Of a DNA stretch of 64,000 nt, positions 1-11,334 are shown piece after piece (the first letter of the stretch is position 1; every line of letters starts with the position of its first letter). Position numbers and translations under genes: made by a program. Source of the DNA: Clonostachys chloroleuca (taxonomy: Eukaryota > Ascomycota > Sordariomycetes > Hypocreales > Bionectriaceae); assembly GCA_037952775.1 (NCBI GenBank), contig JBANAY010000001.1, forward strand, positions 3,224,001 through 3,288,000. Direction: 5' to 3'. Under the pieces are notes generated by a model that saw only the letters and a program-made list of their open reading frames with translations, made no database searches and was not told the DNA's origin.

Positions 1-2147
1 CAATCAACGGAAACTCGTCTGGTCTGAGTGAGATCAACACTCTAAGTAACCGACCTGCATCTCTACGCCAGTCTCTTGATCTGAAATACATTTCAGAGAA
101 CGCGTCCGAAGCCCCCAGCCCTGGCGCTGTGACTCCAGGTAGCCACGCCATGACGACTCCTCCCAAGATGCAGAGCCCATTTTCCCCCAGCGACGGGCCT
201 TCCGTTAAGAACATGTCTGGCTCCTCTATCCAAGGTGGAAATGCCAATAATCACGCTCAGCAACATTTCCACAACCACAATGCCAGCATGGGCCGCATCC
301 CTTCGGGCGTCGCACCCACTCGCGGACACAGCCGAGAGCTGTCTGCTGAGAGCAACTCTGCAACCGCCCGGGACCCAACTCACCAGTACCAGTCGCTCCA
401 GTCTGCTCTCCAGGCAAGTGCTGCTCCCTTTGGCCCTAGCGTCACCACCACGGCTCAGCAGCCATCTGTTCCTGTCACCGCTCCCCCCAACTTGAATATG
501 ATGAATGGCTTCAACGGGTATTACCCCCCAAACGGATATGTTCCTGCGAATGGTGTCAATGGCCCTCCTGCCAACTACCAGATGAATATGCTCAATGCTG
601 GTATGCAGCAGATGAATGTGAACGGGGTCGCTGGCGGCAACGTGTATCCTAATGGCAACTTTGGTGCCGGGGGTGGTTATGGTGCAGTGCCTTTCAACCA
701 GGCTTCGCAGCCGCCTCGTGACAGTCAGGCACGTGTGATCCAGCACCGCCGACAGCTTGACAATGAAGGTAAGCAGAGCACACATACTACGAAATTGCGA
801 TGTCCTCTCAATGCATGTGATGCTAACTTGTCTCTCCTAGTTATGTCGCGCTACCAGAATATGCCCCTCGAATCTTTCCGCGGCCAAATTTATGACTTGT
901 GCAAGGATCAGCATGGTTGCCGTTACTTCCAAAAGAAGCTCGAAGAACGCAACCCTGAACAGGTTCACATGATTTGGCTGGAGACGAACATGCATGTCAT
1001 TGAACTCATGACAGACCCCTTTGGTAATTATTTGTGCCAGAAGCTTCTTGAATTTTGCAATGATGATGAGCGGACTGTTTTGATCAAAAACGCCTCTCAA
1101 GACATGGTTCGTATTGCACTCAACCAGCATGGAACCCGGGCTCTGCAAAAGATGATTGAGCACGTCAATCTTCCTCAACATGTACAGCTCATCATCGAAG
1201 CACTCCGCTTCCGTGTCGTCGAGCTTATCCAGGATCTCAATGGCAACCATGTCATTCAAAAATGCTTGAACAAACTCAGTTCCGCTGATGCCCAGTTTAT
1301 TTTTGATGCTGTTGGCAACAACTGTGTCGAAGTTGGAACTCACCGCCATGGTTGCTGCGTTCTTCAACGCTGCATTGACCACGCTTCGGGTGACCAGAAG
1401 CTCTGGCTGATCCAGAGAATCACAGAGCACTCTCGCATCCTGGTCCAGGATCCCTTCGGAAACTACGTTGTCCAGTACATCATCGACCTCAACGAACCAA
1501 CCTTCACTGAGCCCGTTGTTGCCATGTTCCAGGGCTGCATTAGTGCTCTATCACGCCACAAGTTCAGTTCCAATGTAATTGAGAAGTGCTTGCGATGTGC
1601 TCAGACTCCTTCCAAGGACATGATTGTGGAGGAGATGCTGTCTCCGCAGGAGATGGAAAGACTTCTTCGAGACTCGTTCGCCAACTATGTGGTCCAGACC
1701 GCTCTGGAATATTCTACTCCTCATCAGAAGCATCGCTTGGTCGAGGCCATCCGGCCTATCCTCCCTCAAATTCGATCTACCCCCTACGGTCGTCGTATCC
1801 AAGCCAAGATCTCTGCCTACGACAACCGGGGCAGCGCTGCCTCGAGCGGGCAGGTTACTCCAGCAGACAATACTCAAGGTCAGATCCCTCTCCGGACTGG
1901 CCATCCACGAACCCTGTCTGGAAGCAGTTCCATGCTGCAAAGTAACGGATCTGCGAACGGCGCAGCAAATGGTTTTGGACAGAGTGCGCCTTCGACAATG
2001 TCAAACGCAGCACCTGTCCCCACGCCCTCCACCCAAGGAGGTCCTGTGCAACCACCACAAGCTACTCCTCTTGTGTCTGCTCCGTTCAATGGGGCCCAAG
2101 CCCCAGCAAACAATCCTCCCGAGGGTGCTGAGGCTCACTGGGTGTAA
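1..2147 (+). CDS. Pumilio (PUF) RNA-binding protein, Puf4/Mpt5 type, 5' partial
   Basis: Cytoplasmic mRNA-binding repressor of the PUF family, which binds UGUA elements in 3' UTRs. The frame is open from base 3 with no certain start, so the N terminus lies outside the window. Two exons are seen, up to 768 and 841-2147; the 72-nt intron 769-840 has GTAAGC, a TGCTAAC branch site and a TAG acceptor. The first ~255 codons are low complexity (N, Q, S, P, G). Eight PUF repeats start near base 870. The base-reading segments include NYLCQ (repeat 2), TRALQ (3), NHVIQ (4), CCVLQ (5), NYVVQ (6), SNVIE (7, the G-reading repeat) and NYVVQ (8). A disordered tail of about 110 residues follows. The repeats resemble yeast Puf4 and Mpt5/Puf5 more than Puf3; which paralogue it is remains open. 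The intron is a multiple of three and has no stop, so its retention would add 24 residues just before the repeats. Confidence 0.93.
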   Translation, partial: INGNSSGLSEINTLSNRPASLRQSLDLKYISENASEAPSPGAVTPGSHAMTTPPKMQSPFSPSDGPSVKNMSGSSIQGGNANNHAQQHFHNHNASMGRIPSGVAPTRGHSRELSAESNSATARDPTHQYQSLQSALQASAAPFGPSVTTTAQQPSVPVTAPPNLNMMNGFNGYYPPNGYVPANGVNGPPANYQMNMLNAGMQQMNVNGVAGGNVYPNGNFGAGGGYGAVPFNQASQPPRDSQARVIQHRRQLDNEGKQSTHTTKLRCPLNACDANLSLLVMSRYQNMPLESFRGQIYDLCKDQHGCRYFQKKLEERNPEQVHMIWLETNMHVIELMTDPFGNYLCQKLLEFCNDDERTVLIKNASQDMVRIALNQHGTRALQKMIEHVNLPQHVQLIIEALRFRVVELIQDLNGNHVIQKCLNKLSSADAQFIFDAVGNNCVEVGTHRHGCCVLQRCIDHASGDQKLWLIQRITEHSRILVQDPFGNYVVQYIIDLNEPTFTEPVVAMFQGCISALSRHKFSSNVIEKCLRCAQTPSKDMIVEEMLSPQEMERLLRDSFANYVVQTALEYSTPHQKHRLVEAIRPILPQIRSTPYGRRIQAKISAYDNRGSAASSGQVTPADNTQGQIPLRTGHPRTLSGSSSMLQSNGSANGAANGFGQSAPSTMSNAAPVPTPSTQGGPVQPPQATPLVSAPFNGAQAPANNPPEGAEAHWV

Positions 2148-2189
2148 TATGCCGGCTTAGGCGCACCGTCACTTACACTTCGATTTGCA

Positions 2190-2198
2190 TGTACAATG
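2190..2198 (+). promoter_or_regulatory. near-cognate PUF site just after the PUF stop codon
   Basis: TGTACAATG lies 43 nt downstream of the PUF stop codon. It matches the Puf4 consensus UGUAHAHUA at eight of nine positions. It is probably within the 3' UTR. The function is inferred from sequence alone. Confidence 0.25.
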
Positions 2199-2436
2199 AT
2201 GCCTTTTGCTATATTTCTGCTACTTCATGGTACTTGAGTTTGCACGATATGGTCACGACACGCCAACGACTGATGAATTTTCTTTTGCTGTGCACTTGGC
2301 GAGACGTGACTCAGTTTATCCCTGAAAAACAAAGTCGCAATAGAACAGAAAACACATTGAAGCCCCGCTTACTCTGCTTTCGACGAGTTTGATTCTTCTC
2401 GTCGTGATAGAGTGCTCAAGCAGGTTGATCTTTGTG

Positions 2437-2445
2437 TGTACAATA
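2437..2445 (+). promoter_or_regulatory. perfect Puf4-type element in the presumed 3' UTR of the PUF gene
   Basis: TGTACAATA fits the Puf4 consensus UGUAHAHUA at every position. It lies about 290 nt downstream of the stop codon of the PUF gene on the same strand. It would act in autoregulation only if the 3' UTR extends this far, which the sequence cannot show. Confidence 0.35.
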
Positions 2446-3836
2446 TGGAAACTGGGGAGTTTTACGGAGAAAATAAGAAAGAAGAGCATTCATGGCAGTT
2501 GAAGCAAGCTACTTGCAGAGCTCTTACCACCAATCCTGGAGGTATGAAGACGCAGAGCTACACAGCTTCAACGTGTACCTGTACTTTGAACTTTACGATA
2601 ATCACCGGCATAGATATTCCTTTTGTTTCTTTCCTTTTGGTCTCGTGCTTTCGTTGCCAAGCCGAGTCTTCCCACAGATTCAAGCCTCCCCGATACTATC
2701 GCACATGGCATTCGTGCCTCGAGCTGATGCTCTGATATCACGAGCATACGGTATTTTTTCTCTCTGACGATAGAACTCGGTGCTTGGGCTTGGAACTCCT
2801 TTTCATTCAGCTGCCTGAAACAATAAGGAACTTTCATGGGAATGAAGTTAAGGTCGGCGAATCTACTGTACTTTTTGTGCCTCTATCTTGCGGCCACATT
2901 CAACTGGGAGGGATGGATTGCTTGCTTCTTTTCGTCTATACACAGTCATTTCGGCAAATGGGCCCTGAACACGGCATGTGTTGGGTTGCTTTCAATGGGG
3001 TTCAGACAAGTTCTTTTTCGGCTTCTCTTTTTTTGCCTGTACTTTGCCATTCGTTTTCTTCTTCTCTTTTTCCAATTCTCTCGTGTTGCTTTTTTCTTCG
3101 TGTGCTTGTCTCACCCGCATGGGTTAGCTTTCTCCCCCCCTTCTCCTTGGGAACTGGGTTGGCTATCATGAGGCATTGGATCAAGGGTGGTCTGCTGGTT
3201 TGGTTTGCCACCTGGACCTGGATTGGGTCGGATCCACTGAGGAAAGGGTCTTTTGTTCCTTGTATTTAGAAACTTCTTCGAGCTAAAATTCGGTCTTTCT
3301 CGTCAATGCGCTCTGTGTCTGTTCGTAATGTGAACCATCTGTAATATGTTTTGGTAGTGCTTGATCCTCACTGGGCTAGCAAACGTAGCCGGTTCAGATT
3401 CTTACAGTGGCTGGGTTGAGATTGGGGAATTCGCACTTTTGGACAGGGAGATGTTGTGTCGAGAGCGCTGGGAATACTAATGCAAAGGAGTACGAGAGCA
3501 GGCAAATCATTGTGATTTCTATGCGAGGTATTGGACTGGAGCACATTGGACGCATCACTCAACGAGGGGCAGAACAGGACGGCCATCATCAATATACGAA
3601 TTGAAGAACATTTGTCTCCGGGATTAACTTTCATTCCCATTTTGCTATCATAAGTAGTTTTAGGCCCCCCATGAAGGGAGCAAGGCAGAGCACATCCATG
3701 AACCACACACATTTTGCCCAAGCGAAATAAGCCGACGACCAAAACACCGCTGTGCCAAAGATTGCAGCATGGACCCGAGGGCCCCCAGAGGTGCAGTTGG
3801 CCGCCGAACCAAGCCAACGACTCGGTGGCGAGCCGT

Positions 3837-4755
3837 TTACCGGTAGCGCCAGAGAGAGAGGGTGTTGTGGCGCTTCCAGGTCTTTCTGCGGCCGGCCTGG
3901 GTCTTGCTGTAGCGGTGGCCCTTGTTGAGACCGCGGGACTTCTTGCCGGTGGCGGTGAGGCCACGGGCCTCGCGGTGCTTGTGGACGGGGTTGACGATCC
4001 AGTTGATGCGGGGGTCGATGCGGATGGCCTTGTGCTGGGGGTCGACGAGGATGACCTCGTAGTACTTGTAGGTCGAGTCCTGGTTGATCCAGTAGGAGTT
4101 GAGGACGCGCAAGTTAGCGCAGCGGCGACCGACACGCTCCTCAGCGGTGGCCTTGAGGGAGCGCTGGTACTTGAGCTGGTTGATACCCTGGTTGGTGGGC
4201 TTGCCTGTGGGACGAAAAAAATTTCATGTTAGCCAGACTGGTCATTCTCCTGACATCGTCCTGCCGGAACGATGAACTGAACTGAAGAGACATACCGTAT
4301 GTGGCACCCTTAGGAGCAGGTCGCTTGCGGCCACCACGACGGACACGGACACGGTAAACGACGTATCCCTGCTTGGCCTTGTAACCGAGACGGCGAGCCT
4401 TGTCGGGGCGCGAAGGGCGCGAGGCACGGTGGATAACGTTCAATTGACGAAGCTATATTGATGCACTCTCAGCATATGTTCAACGAGTGTATAGCAAAGA
4501 CGGGCTTGTGGGTAAAACTTTTCCGACTTCTGACTTCCTCGAGTGTCATTCAAATCGCCAAAGACGAAAGACGTAGCGAGGAATCGAATCAAGCCGTTCA
4601 AGTTGAACCCCAATGCCCGCCCACACTTGCAATTGAATATTTGTAAAATCGAATCGGTTTAAACGTACTTCCCAGCAGCGGACTCGCAGAAGAAACTGCA
4701 TAACATCCGACTGCTTCTTCTTCTGAAGCTCCTCGACATACTTAAGGGCACCCAT
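3837..4755 (-). CDS. RPL15: 60S ribosomal protein L15 (eL15)
   Basis: Structural protein of the large cytosolic ribosomal subunit. Three exons on the minus strand, 4755-4669, 4452-4296 and 4204-3837, give 203 residues, the usual length of eL15. The introns are 216 nt (donor GTACGT) and 91 nt (donor GTATGT). The start [18 protein letters not shown], the central [14 protein letters not shown] block, [20 protein letters not shown] and the ending LSLWRYR are all family hallmarks. One oddity is [10 protein letters not shown], where yeast and human proteins have Arg-Arg (AIRRD/AIRRN); here the second Arg is Ile. A probable further intron sits in the 5' UTR. The gene is convergent with the PUF gene. 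Confidence 0.97.
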
Positions 4756-4763
4756 CTTGGCTG

Positions 4764-4828
4764 CTGGATAACTTCTATTAGTATAGAACTGAGGATGGTG
4801 GTGATGATGGGAGAGGGTGAATACAAAC
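4764..4828 (-). other. probable 5'-UTR intron of RPL15
   Basis: On the minus strand a GTTTGT donor (4828), a TACTAAT branch sequence and a TCCAG acceptor (4764) lie nine bases upstream of the ATG. Leader introns are common in fungal ribosomal protein genes. It is inferred from splice signals only. Confidence 0.5.
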
Positions 4829-5230
4829 CGGTTTTTGGGGGGGTTCTGTCCTGTGGTTAGTAGGATGAAGTTGATGAAGGAACTTTTTCCACAATGAAAT
4901 TTTGGATGGTTGGGAAGTTTGGTGTAAAAATGAAATGTTTGTGGGCGAGCGAGTAGGCTAGATCAAATACAGACTAGCGCAAAGGGCAGCCCCTCTTCTT
5001 CGCACCAAGCCGGTCAAGCCCTCATATGGCTTAGTAATGACTTATGTGGGTCCCCAAGATATGTCCCCTGCCTTGATGAGTAAGCTCCCATCATCGTGCA
5101 TGTCTACGTACATGCGTGTTGGACTTTTGACCAAGATCGATCTTTTGGTTATATCAAGTAGATATGTGCTACTGGCTGAGGATCTTCGCTTGATTTTAAT
5201 GATCACCCAAAACTCCTTGACATCTGTTGC
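4829..5230. other. RPL15 promoter and 3' flank of the next gene
   Basis: About 400 bases between two minus-strand genes. It has no coding frame of note. The stretch next to the leader intron is rich in C and T on the minus strand, as expected near a fungal transcription start. Confidence 0.4.
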
Positions 5231-6129
5231 TCATTTTTTCTCCATGGAGCGCAACACATGGGTGAATGCTTTGACTTGTTCTTGTGCAATCTTGCCCCAA
5301 GTGTCCTTTGCCATCCCAGATATTTCCTTTGGAAAGAACTCCCAAGCCATCCTTGCGATTTCATCTTTTTGATCAGGTGGGCTCTTCAGCGATGGGCTTG
5401 GTACGATGAGACTGCTGATTAGCCGAGTCGCCGTGAAAATCGCATGGTCATCCAAGGATTCAAGATCCCTCTTATCCTGCGCCCACCTAACCCCTGCAGG
5501 CATTGTAATGCTATCTTCGTATTTTTCAGGCGCTTGGTACTTGGTGATCATATCTTTGAACTGATACAGGGCATCTTTCGCCCTTTGAAAAGTTGGATTG
5601 TGAATGTTGGACTGTCTCCCTAAACCTCCGATTGATTCAAGATCTGGCGAAATCGTTGGGAAAAGTCCTGGATCGAGGTTGCTTCCAATTCTATGCAAGT
5701 CAGCAATCAAAGTAGTGGAGACCGAGTTCCTCGGGGAGAAAGAGGTCGAAGCTTACAATCCCTCTTCCTTCTCTTGAATGAATGCCAGGACATCTTCAAC
5801 ATGGCCCTGGATTTCAGCTTTGGCAATCGGCATGGTCACCTTGCGTTTTTTCTGCCCTTTCGCCTCCTCAAAGGATTGTCTTCATTTGTGAGAGCCCGGT
5901 CATTAATTGGAGAAGTTGGTTTAAACGAACTGGTTATCACGCCGCTCATCCTCTAGCTCATCGTCTTCGTGATAGGGTTGTACTCTTGCGACCGACAAGC
6001 TCTTTGCTTTCTTGGTGCCTGATGCTTTTCAACGGTTAGTAAGGCTTAATTGGCCGCACTGCTAAGAAACTCTTACTGACAAATTGTCGTGTCGGCGGCC
6101 TGTTTTCTTTTGCGGGTGCTCGGTGCCAT
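5231..6129 (-). CDS. hypothetical basic protein, four exons, 238 aa
   Basis: I do not recognise this family. Exons 6129-6081, 6024-5927, 5866-5757 and 5690-5231 join in one open frame. The introns are 56, 60 and 66 nt, with branch sites TACTAAC, TTAATGAC and TGCTGAC. The agreement of phases and splice signals across three introns supports a real gene. The protein starts MAPSTRKRKQAA and has a second basic patch, KGQKKRKV, so nuclear location is likely. An acidic HEDDELEDERRD segment lies between the two patches. The C-terminal half is a compact, probably helical region (FQRAKDALYQFKDM to VLRSMEKK) without signal peptide or membrane span. The function is unknown. Confidence 0.72.
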
Positions 6130-7212
6130 ATTTGCAATAAGAGTCATAAATTAAAATGTTTTGGCCTTTTCTTCTTAGAGAAGATGAGAATCAAGGTAGC
6201 CTGTGGTGATGTGGAGGGGAGGGCAAGTGTAGTTCTTGTAGGTGGCCGAAGGTCGTTTTGTCTTGTGTGCCCACGATAGCTGAGGAAGGAGCGACTTGCT
6301 ACTTCCGCTCAGCCACCTCCCTGCTCTCTCCGGTGGTTCAAGTTGGCGCCTCTCACCTGCCTCCTCACCTGCAATATATCAACATGAATCATAAATCTAG
6401 TAGTAGGCCGATCTTGCTTGCACAGCCGGAGTATTGTAGGAGCAGGTCAAGATGCTACTACGCCAGCACCACTCAATTCGTAGACAGACTGGTAGTTCTG
6501 TAGCAAGTCTCCCTACGGATGAGGACCATAGAATTGAGGAGACCAGGATATCTACATCACATAAGAGCGAGTTGAGATCATGAAAACATCGTCAATTTCG
6601 TCGCAGAACCCGTCTTTAAAACCAAACACCAATATGCCTTCTTTAGAATCACCCAATTTGGCCTTCCCGAAACCCCACCCTTAAAATGAAAAAGAGCACA
6701 CTGATCTTTTTTGTCATTTAAACGTACACGGCTTCAATTCCATACCCAAGCTTCCCCACCTTTAGTTGCATATTAGTTACACCGTAAATGTATGAACTCG
6801 TCTCTGTGTCTATGGTCTCTGCCCATCCAGCAAAAGCAAAACATTTTCCAGCCGTCTCCAATCTTGTCTTAATTCATAAAATAATAGACGGTGCCAGGAA
6901 GGAAGATTCAAAAGCAAATAGGCCGTGTATAAAACCAACAAGCAATAAAACCAAAGTAAAACAACCACGGAATTGTCTCCGTCATCAGTTGGTTTTGTAA
7001 GAGGAATGAATGATAGATAAAAAGAGAAAAAAAAAAGAATAGTGTTCCCATAAAGCACAACCAGGTGTAATCGTCAAAGAACAATTTCTGATCTCGTCAC
7101 TCCTGTTAACGTTCCTGAACGTGCATGTCATTTGTAATCAAAGATAATAACGATTGACAAGTCTAGAATCCCCCAATTGCGTATACATGAAATCAGCTTC
7201 TTGGAGCTGAGC
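6130..7212. other. intergenic region, 1.1 kb
   Basis: Promoter of the 238-aa gene and 3' UTR of the PSP1-domain gene, which share the minus strand. The part from about 6700 to 7200 is A/T-rich. I see no coding frame or RNA gene. Confidence 0.4.
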
Positions 7213-10012
7213 TTAGTGAGAGTTCAGTGAGAGGCCCTGGAATGAACTGGTCCAATCAGCTTGTGTTGAGATAGGCGATACACCTTGCGCATGAGGGTTT
7301 GGACTGGGCTGGGAAGGGAAACGCTGGCGCATCGATGCGAAATCTCCGAGCTGTTGAAATCCAGCGCCGGGGAAACCATCGGCACTCGGAGAGATTGCCT
7401 GTCCAAATGGGGCTGCAGCCCTGGCGTTCCCAAATGCCCCAGCTTGTGTATAACCATAGGTAATCCCTGGATAGGCAGTACCAGCCGCTGGCATCCTCTC
7501 TCCTGTAAATAATGGATTGACCGTTGGCTGAAACCCACGGCTTGGCTGAGACCTAGGGCCATAGTTGGATGGCGACTGTTCTTGCTGTGGCAGAGGTTGC
7601 TGCTGCTGTTGCTGCGGCTGCTGCTGTTGAGATTGCGGCTGTTGGGTTTGACGCCTCTCACCACCAGCCGATGACCGGCCAACACCGACAGCGCCAGGCC
7701 CTACACCACTTGGAGCTTGAATGCCCAGAGTTGGGCTTGCAAAGGAGGCCGGATTGATTGCTGACATCCAAATGCGGGTCTTGTAGATCTTGAATAGATC
7801 GGTTACTAAGGAGTTAAAGTTGATATAAGCATCGGCGAAATAGTAGAAGGTCAATTTCTTCCAATCCCTGCTGCGTGTTAGCGTCGTCCTGCCTGGCTAA
7901 CCAGCGTGGAGCTTCAACTTACATTTGGAATTCGGCATCAAGAATCTCCATATTCAAACCATGCTCTTTGACCTTTTGCATGCAAACTCGCTTCGCTTTG
8001 GCCTCCTGGCCTTCCTTGTCCCGCAAGGAATGGACCTCGTGGCTCTGCGCAAGTCGTTTGATCAATTTTGGCCGAAGCTCGCCAGCATTCGGTTCTTGCA
8101 TATGGTGTTGTGTTGGTGGTCCCATTCCCCCAACAGCACTTCCTTGGAGTCCATTCGGGGATGAGAGCATGGTAGTACCGGTACCCTCTTGAGCAGCAGC
8201 TGCGCCCTGAGAGTACATCATCAACCACTTGTAATGTTCCTCCGCGTAGTGTTCCTTGAGTTCCTTGGCTGTTTGCCAGTCGACATTGTCTTTGGCCACA
8301 GTGCCCAGATCGGTACCACGATCTGCTTCGACAATGACAAGGTCGCCCGGCTTGACAGTCAAGCCAGTACCTTCCTGAATGTAAAATACATCGGCCCGAG
8401 CACACTTGAAAAGAACCATATGAAGGAGCTGATTGTGTCTAGGCTGTGCCATGCCGAAGACATTGCGGTGAGGAGATGGTGCTCGATTGACGAATGGAGG
8501 TGGGTTTCCGTAAGGTGCTCCGTACGGATTTGCATATACAGGAGGTATGTTTGCGCCAAGGGCCGGGCCAGCGCCAATATATGATGCTATCCGAAAGTCA
8601 GCTTCCATTTTCCAAATCGTCGGATACAGTAACATACCTGGGTTACCACTCGTCACGTAGCCCTGGTTGCTCTCTGCGAGACTGGTCACATAATCCTGTA
8701 GTTGTTGTTGCCCGTCCGGTGTTGATATATCCAGAGTGGATGTTGTGTCCGCGATGGAGCTAATCGATCCTTGCCGAGTCGGCATGTTGGCAAAAGAATG
8801 ACGCCTGCTCTGAGAGCCATCCCCAAGAGGATAGGCGGATGTAGACCACAAAGCTTTCTTCAAGTTGGAATTATCCACCTTTCGGGGGTCCATAGAGAAG
8901 GGCGAGCGCACCGGTGCCACGCCGTACTCACTCATTCTTCTGCTATTAGCAGCTCGTCTGGCAAAGGATTCACCGCCGTCGTTAAGCTCATCCAGCTCGT
9001 CAATAGCGAAATCGGATTCTTCGGGTACCGTGGAATATCCATTGCCAAAGTACGATGTCCCGGTCATAGCGCGAGGTCGAACCCTGGCATACTGCTGCTG
9101 CCGAAGTAAAGCGTTTTCCCTGGCAAGCATTTCGATCGTCTTCGACTCGGCGCTCTGCGTGAATGACCCTTGCATTGATTCGCTAAGGCTGCCCTCCTCC
9201 TCATCGTCATCAACCTCCTTGACCTTTCCTAGCATTGAGCCGTCGCTAGCCATCTCGCTCAGCATGCTCGGGCGCGAGGGTCGGTGCTGTAGGGCAGGAT
9301 GTCTTGCTCTCCCGAGGACAGCAGATGAACTCATTGAAGAGGGCGCAGCTGATTCGAGCTCCATCTGACCAACTGAATACGATTGGGATCTATATGTTTT
9401 TGGCGTAGGGTGAAGAGGGATCGCAAAGGGGATCTGAGAATTCGATCCTGGCTCGCGAGTGTTTGGCGAGGCCTGAGTAATTCCATGCTCAGGTCCGAAG
9501 AAAGAATTTGAACTCATCCCTGGAGGGACGGTTGATGTAGGGGAGGGAAGAACTTCGCTAAGTCGCATAGGAGGGTCTTTTCTCTCATTGTTCCAAATAC
9601 CGGCACCCCATGGGAAATTGTTACCACCAGGAGCGCGATTCATGTTGGAAGAATTCGAATGAGATCCCCAGGAGGCGTTCCCAACCTCTCCAGATGGTGT
9701 GCTGGGATGGGAAGCTGTTGGCGACATGGAACCACTAGCAAAAGAACCCTTTCGGGGGCGATTAAATGACTGGGAGGTGTCGTTCAGCCAAGAGGATCGC
9801 CTCATCGGTTTATGTGGATGTGCTGCTGCCTGCGACGATTCGTGCCGATGATCGGCCTCGTCATCTGAGCTTGCCAGAGCTTCAGAATCCGGCGTTGATG
9901 TGCGCGCGTTAACTTTTTCCAACAAATGGCTCTGGGAGTTCTGGGCACCAGCCGCAAATGGCCCTTGGCCGGATTTCGATGGCGCACCCGGTCTAGGAGC
10001 ACCGGTGCTCAT
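7213..10012 (-). CDS. PSP1 C-terminal domain protein, 898 aa
   Basis: Protein with a PSP1 domain, named after the yeast suppressor Psp1; the biochemical role is unclear. Exons 10012-8638, 8586-7923 and 7870-7213 give 898 residues. The introns are 51 nt (in frame, no stop) and 52 nt. The first ~500 residues are disordered, with many S, P, N and basic SRRHS/SRRMS-type sites. The conserved region begins near 515 (LFKCARADVFYIQEGTG). The PSP1 domain proper spans the last intron, ending KKLTFYYFADAYINF...FKIYKTRIW near 715. The tail is poly-Q/P. The frame is open upstream of 10012 to about 10096 but offers no ATG, so the Met at 10012 was chosen; an upstream coding exon is possible. Confidence 0.88.
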
Positions 10013-10329
10013 CTTCGTTGTCGGATTATGGGTCGTCAGTGATGTTGGGGCGCGTTCTTTTTTAGGCTCGCTGAGCCAAGTCTGAAGCTGCTGCACCGCG
10101 CAGTGAATAGACTTAAGTGACCAAAAAGACAGGGATCAATCGAAGTAATGTTATGAAGCCCAGAGGAATTTGAAATCGTCAAGTGGTCGTTCAGAATCGA
10201 ACCACGTGACGGGTGTTTGCAAAATAAGGATTCAACTCCAAATGACCAAGTACTCAAGGCGCGCGCGCAAACGTATGTATGAGTTGCAACTCCTTACTCT
10301 TGGATAGATAACAAACAAAAAAGGGATAT

Positions 10330-10551
10330 CTGTGAATCAGTCAGCTTGGGCTCGTGGAAATCAAAACAATGCTTGGGCGCACGAGCATATGGCAGTTATA
10401 GCGCAAGCAAATACCATTGGCAGGTGGAGGGCGGGGACGAGATTTTCTCATCCAGGTCCCTCATAGGTATCGCGGGAAAACCATGTGGTGCAGTGGCATT
10501 GGCTGATGCCAAAGGATAAGGTAGTAGAAAAGAGACGTATTGTCCACTCAC
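10330..10551 (-). other. probable 5'-UTR intron of the PSP1-domain gene
   Basis: A consensus donor GTGAGT (10551), a GCTGACTGAT branch region and a TTCACAG acceptor (10330) lie upstream of the PSP1-gene start on the minus strand. It implies a transcription start beyond 10.55 kb. It is inferred from splice signals only. Confidence 0.4.
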
Positions 10552-11334
10552 CGGATGGTAGGTCTTTCAGTCTATGGAGAAGCCGGAGCGGGCATAAGCT
10601 CTAATCGTTACAAGATGAAGGAAATAAAAAGAGATGAATAAGGGAGGACGAAGAGAGTCTAGTCAAGACTAGTCGCTGCGCAACAACAATGGCGAGATTG
10701 TTGGCGTAGAACGGGACTAGCAAAGATTGCTTGTTGGCGGCTGCTGGTTGGTGTCTCGAGAGGTTTGGAGGCCGGCGGCGATTCGGATTGAAGTAGGTAG
10801 GTTGGCGATTAAAGAGAACCAGAATACTGCGAAGAGGGGTATAAAGATGTCTAAATGATGCGTCTAACCCGGAGCCCAAAAGAAAAGATTCAGAAACGTT
10901 GGCGGGAGAAAATTTTGATGCGCGCGCATGTGTAAATTGGCGAGTGTAGGTGGTGGCGTGAGAAGTCCCTGAAGTAAAGCGACGGCGGCTGGTAGAGTGA
11001 TCAGGACCTGGAAAATTGGCGACGATAGTTGGCGTGGGTGGCGGGATCGATTTTGATCATGTGGAAAAAAGATGCTACTCCGCGTCCTCGAGGCCCATGG
11101 TCAGACACTGGCGCAGTACAAGTGGCGCGCAAGGTGCAAGGCAGCCTGGGAGGGACCTGGAGGGACCGACAGTGACAGTGGACGTAGCGCAGGCGTGGGC
11201 GGCGGACGAGCAGCGGCGCCACGAAGACGACACGGTGGGAGAGCTGTTGCCGGCAAATCAGATCAATTAAATTGCGGAGCCTGGGTCGAGTTGTGGAAAC
11301 TGGGTGCAAGCAACACGGAGGCCGGCGTGGTCTG

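Larger units (their letters stand above)
2148..3836. other. intergenic region between convergent PUF and RPL15 genes
   Basis: No open frame here looks coding. The plus strand is strongly T/C-rich between about 3005 and 3115. This probably holds the 3' UTRs of the two convergent genes. A short noncoding transcript cannot be excluded. Confidence 0.5.

Noticed and set aside
93..785. Minus-strand open frame of 230 codons opposite the PUF N terminus
   Set aside because: It is antisense to a low-complexity coding region, has no recognised motif, and runs past the PUF intron. It is a shadow of codon bias.
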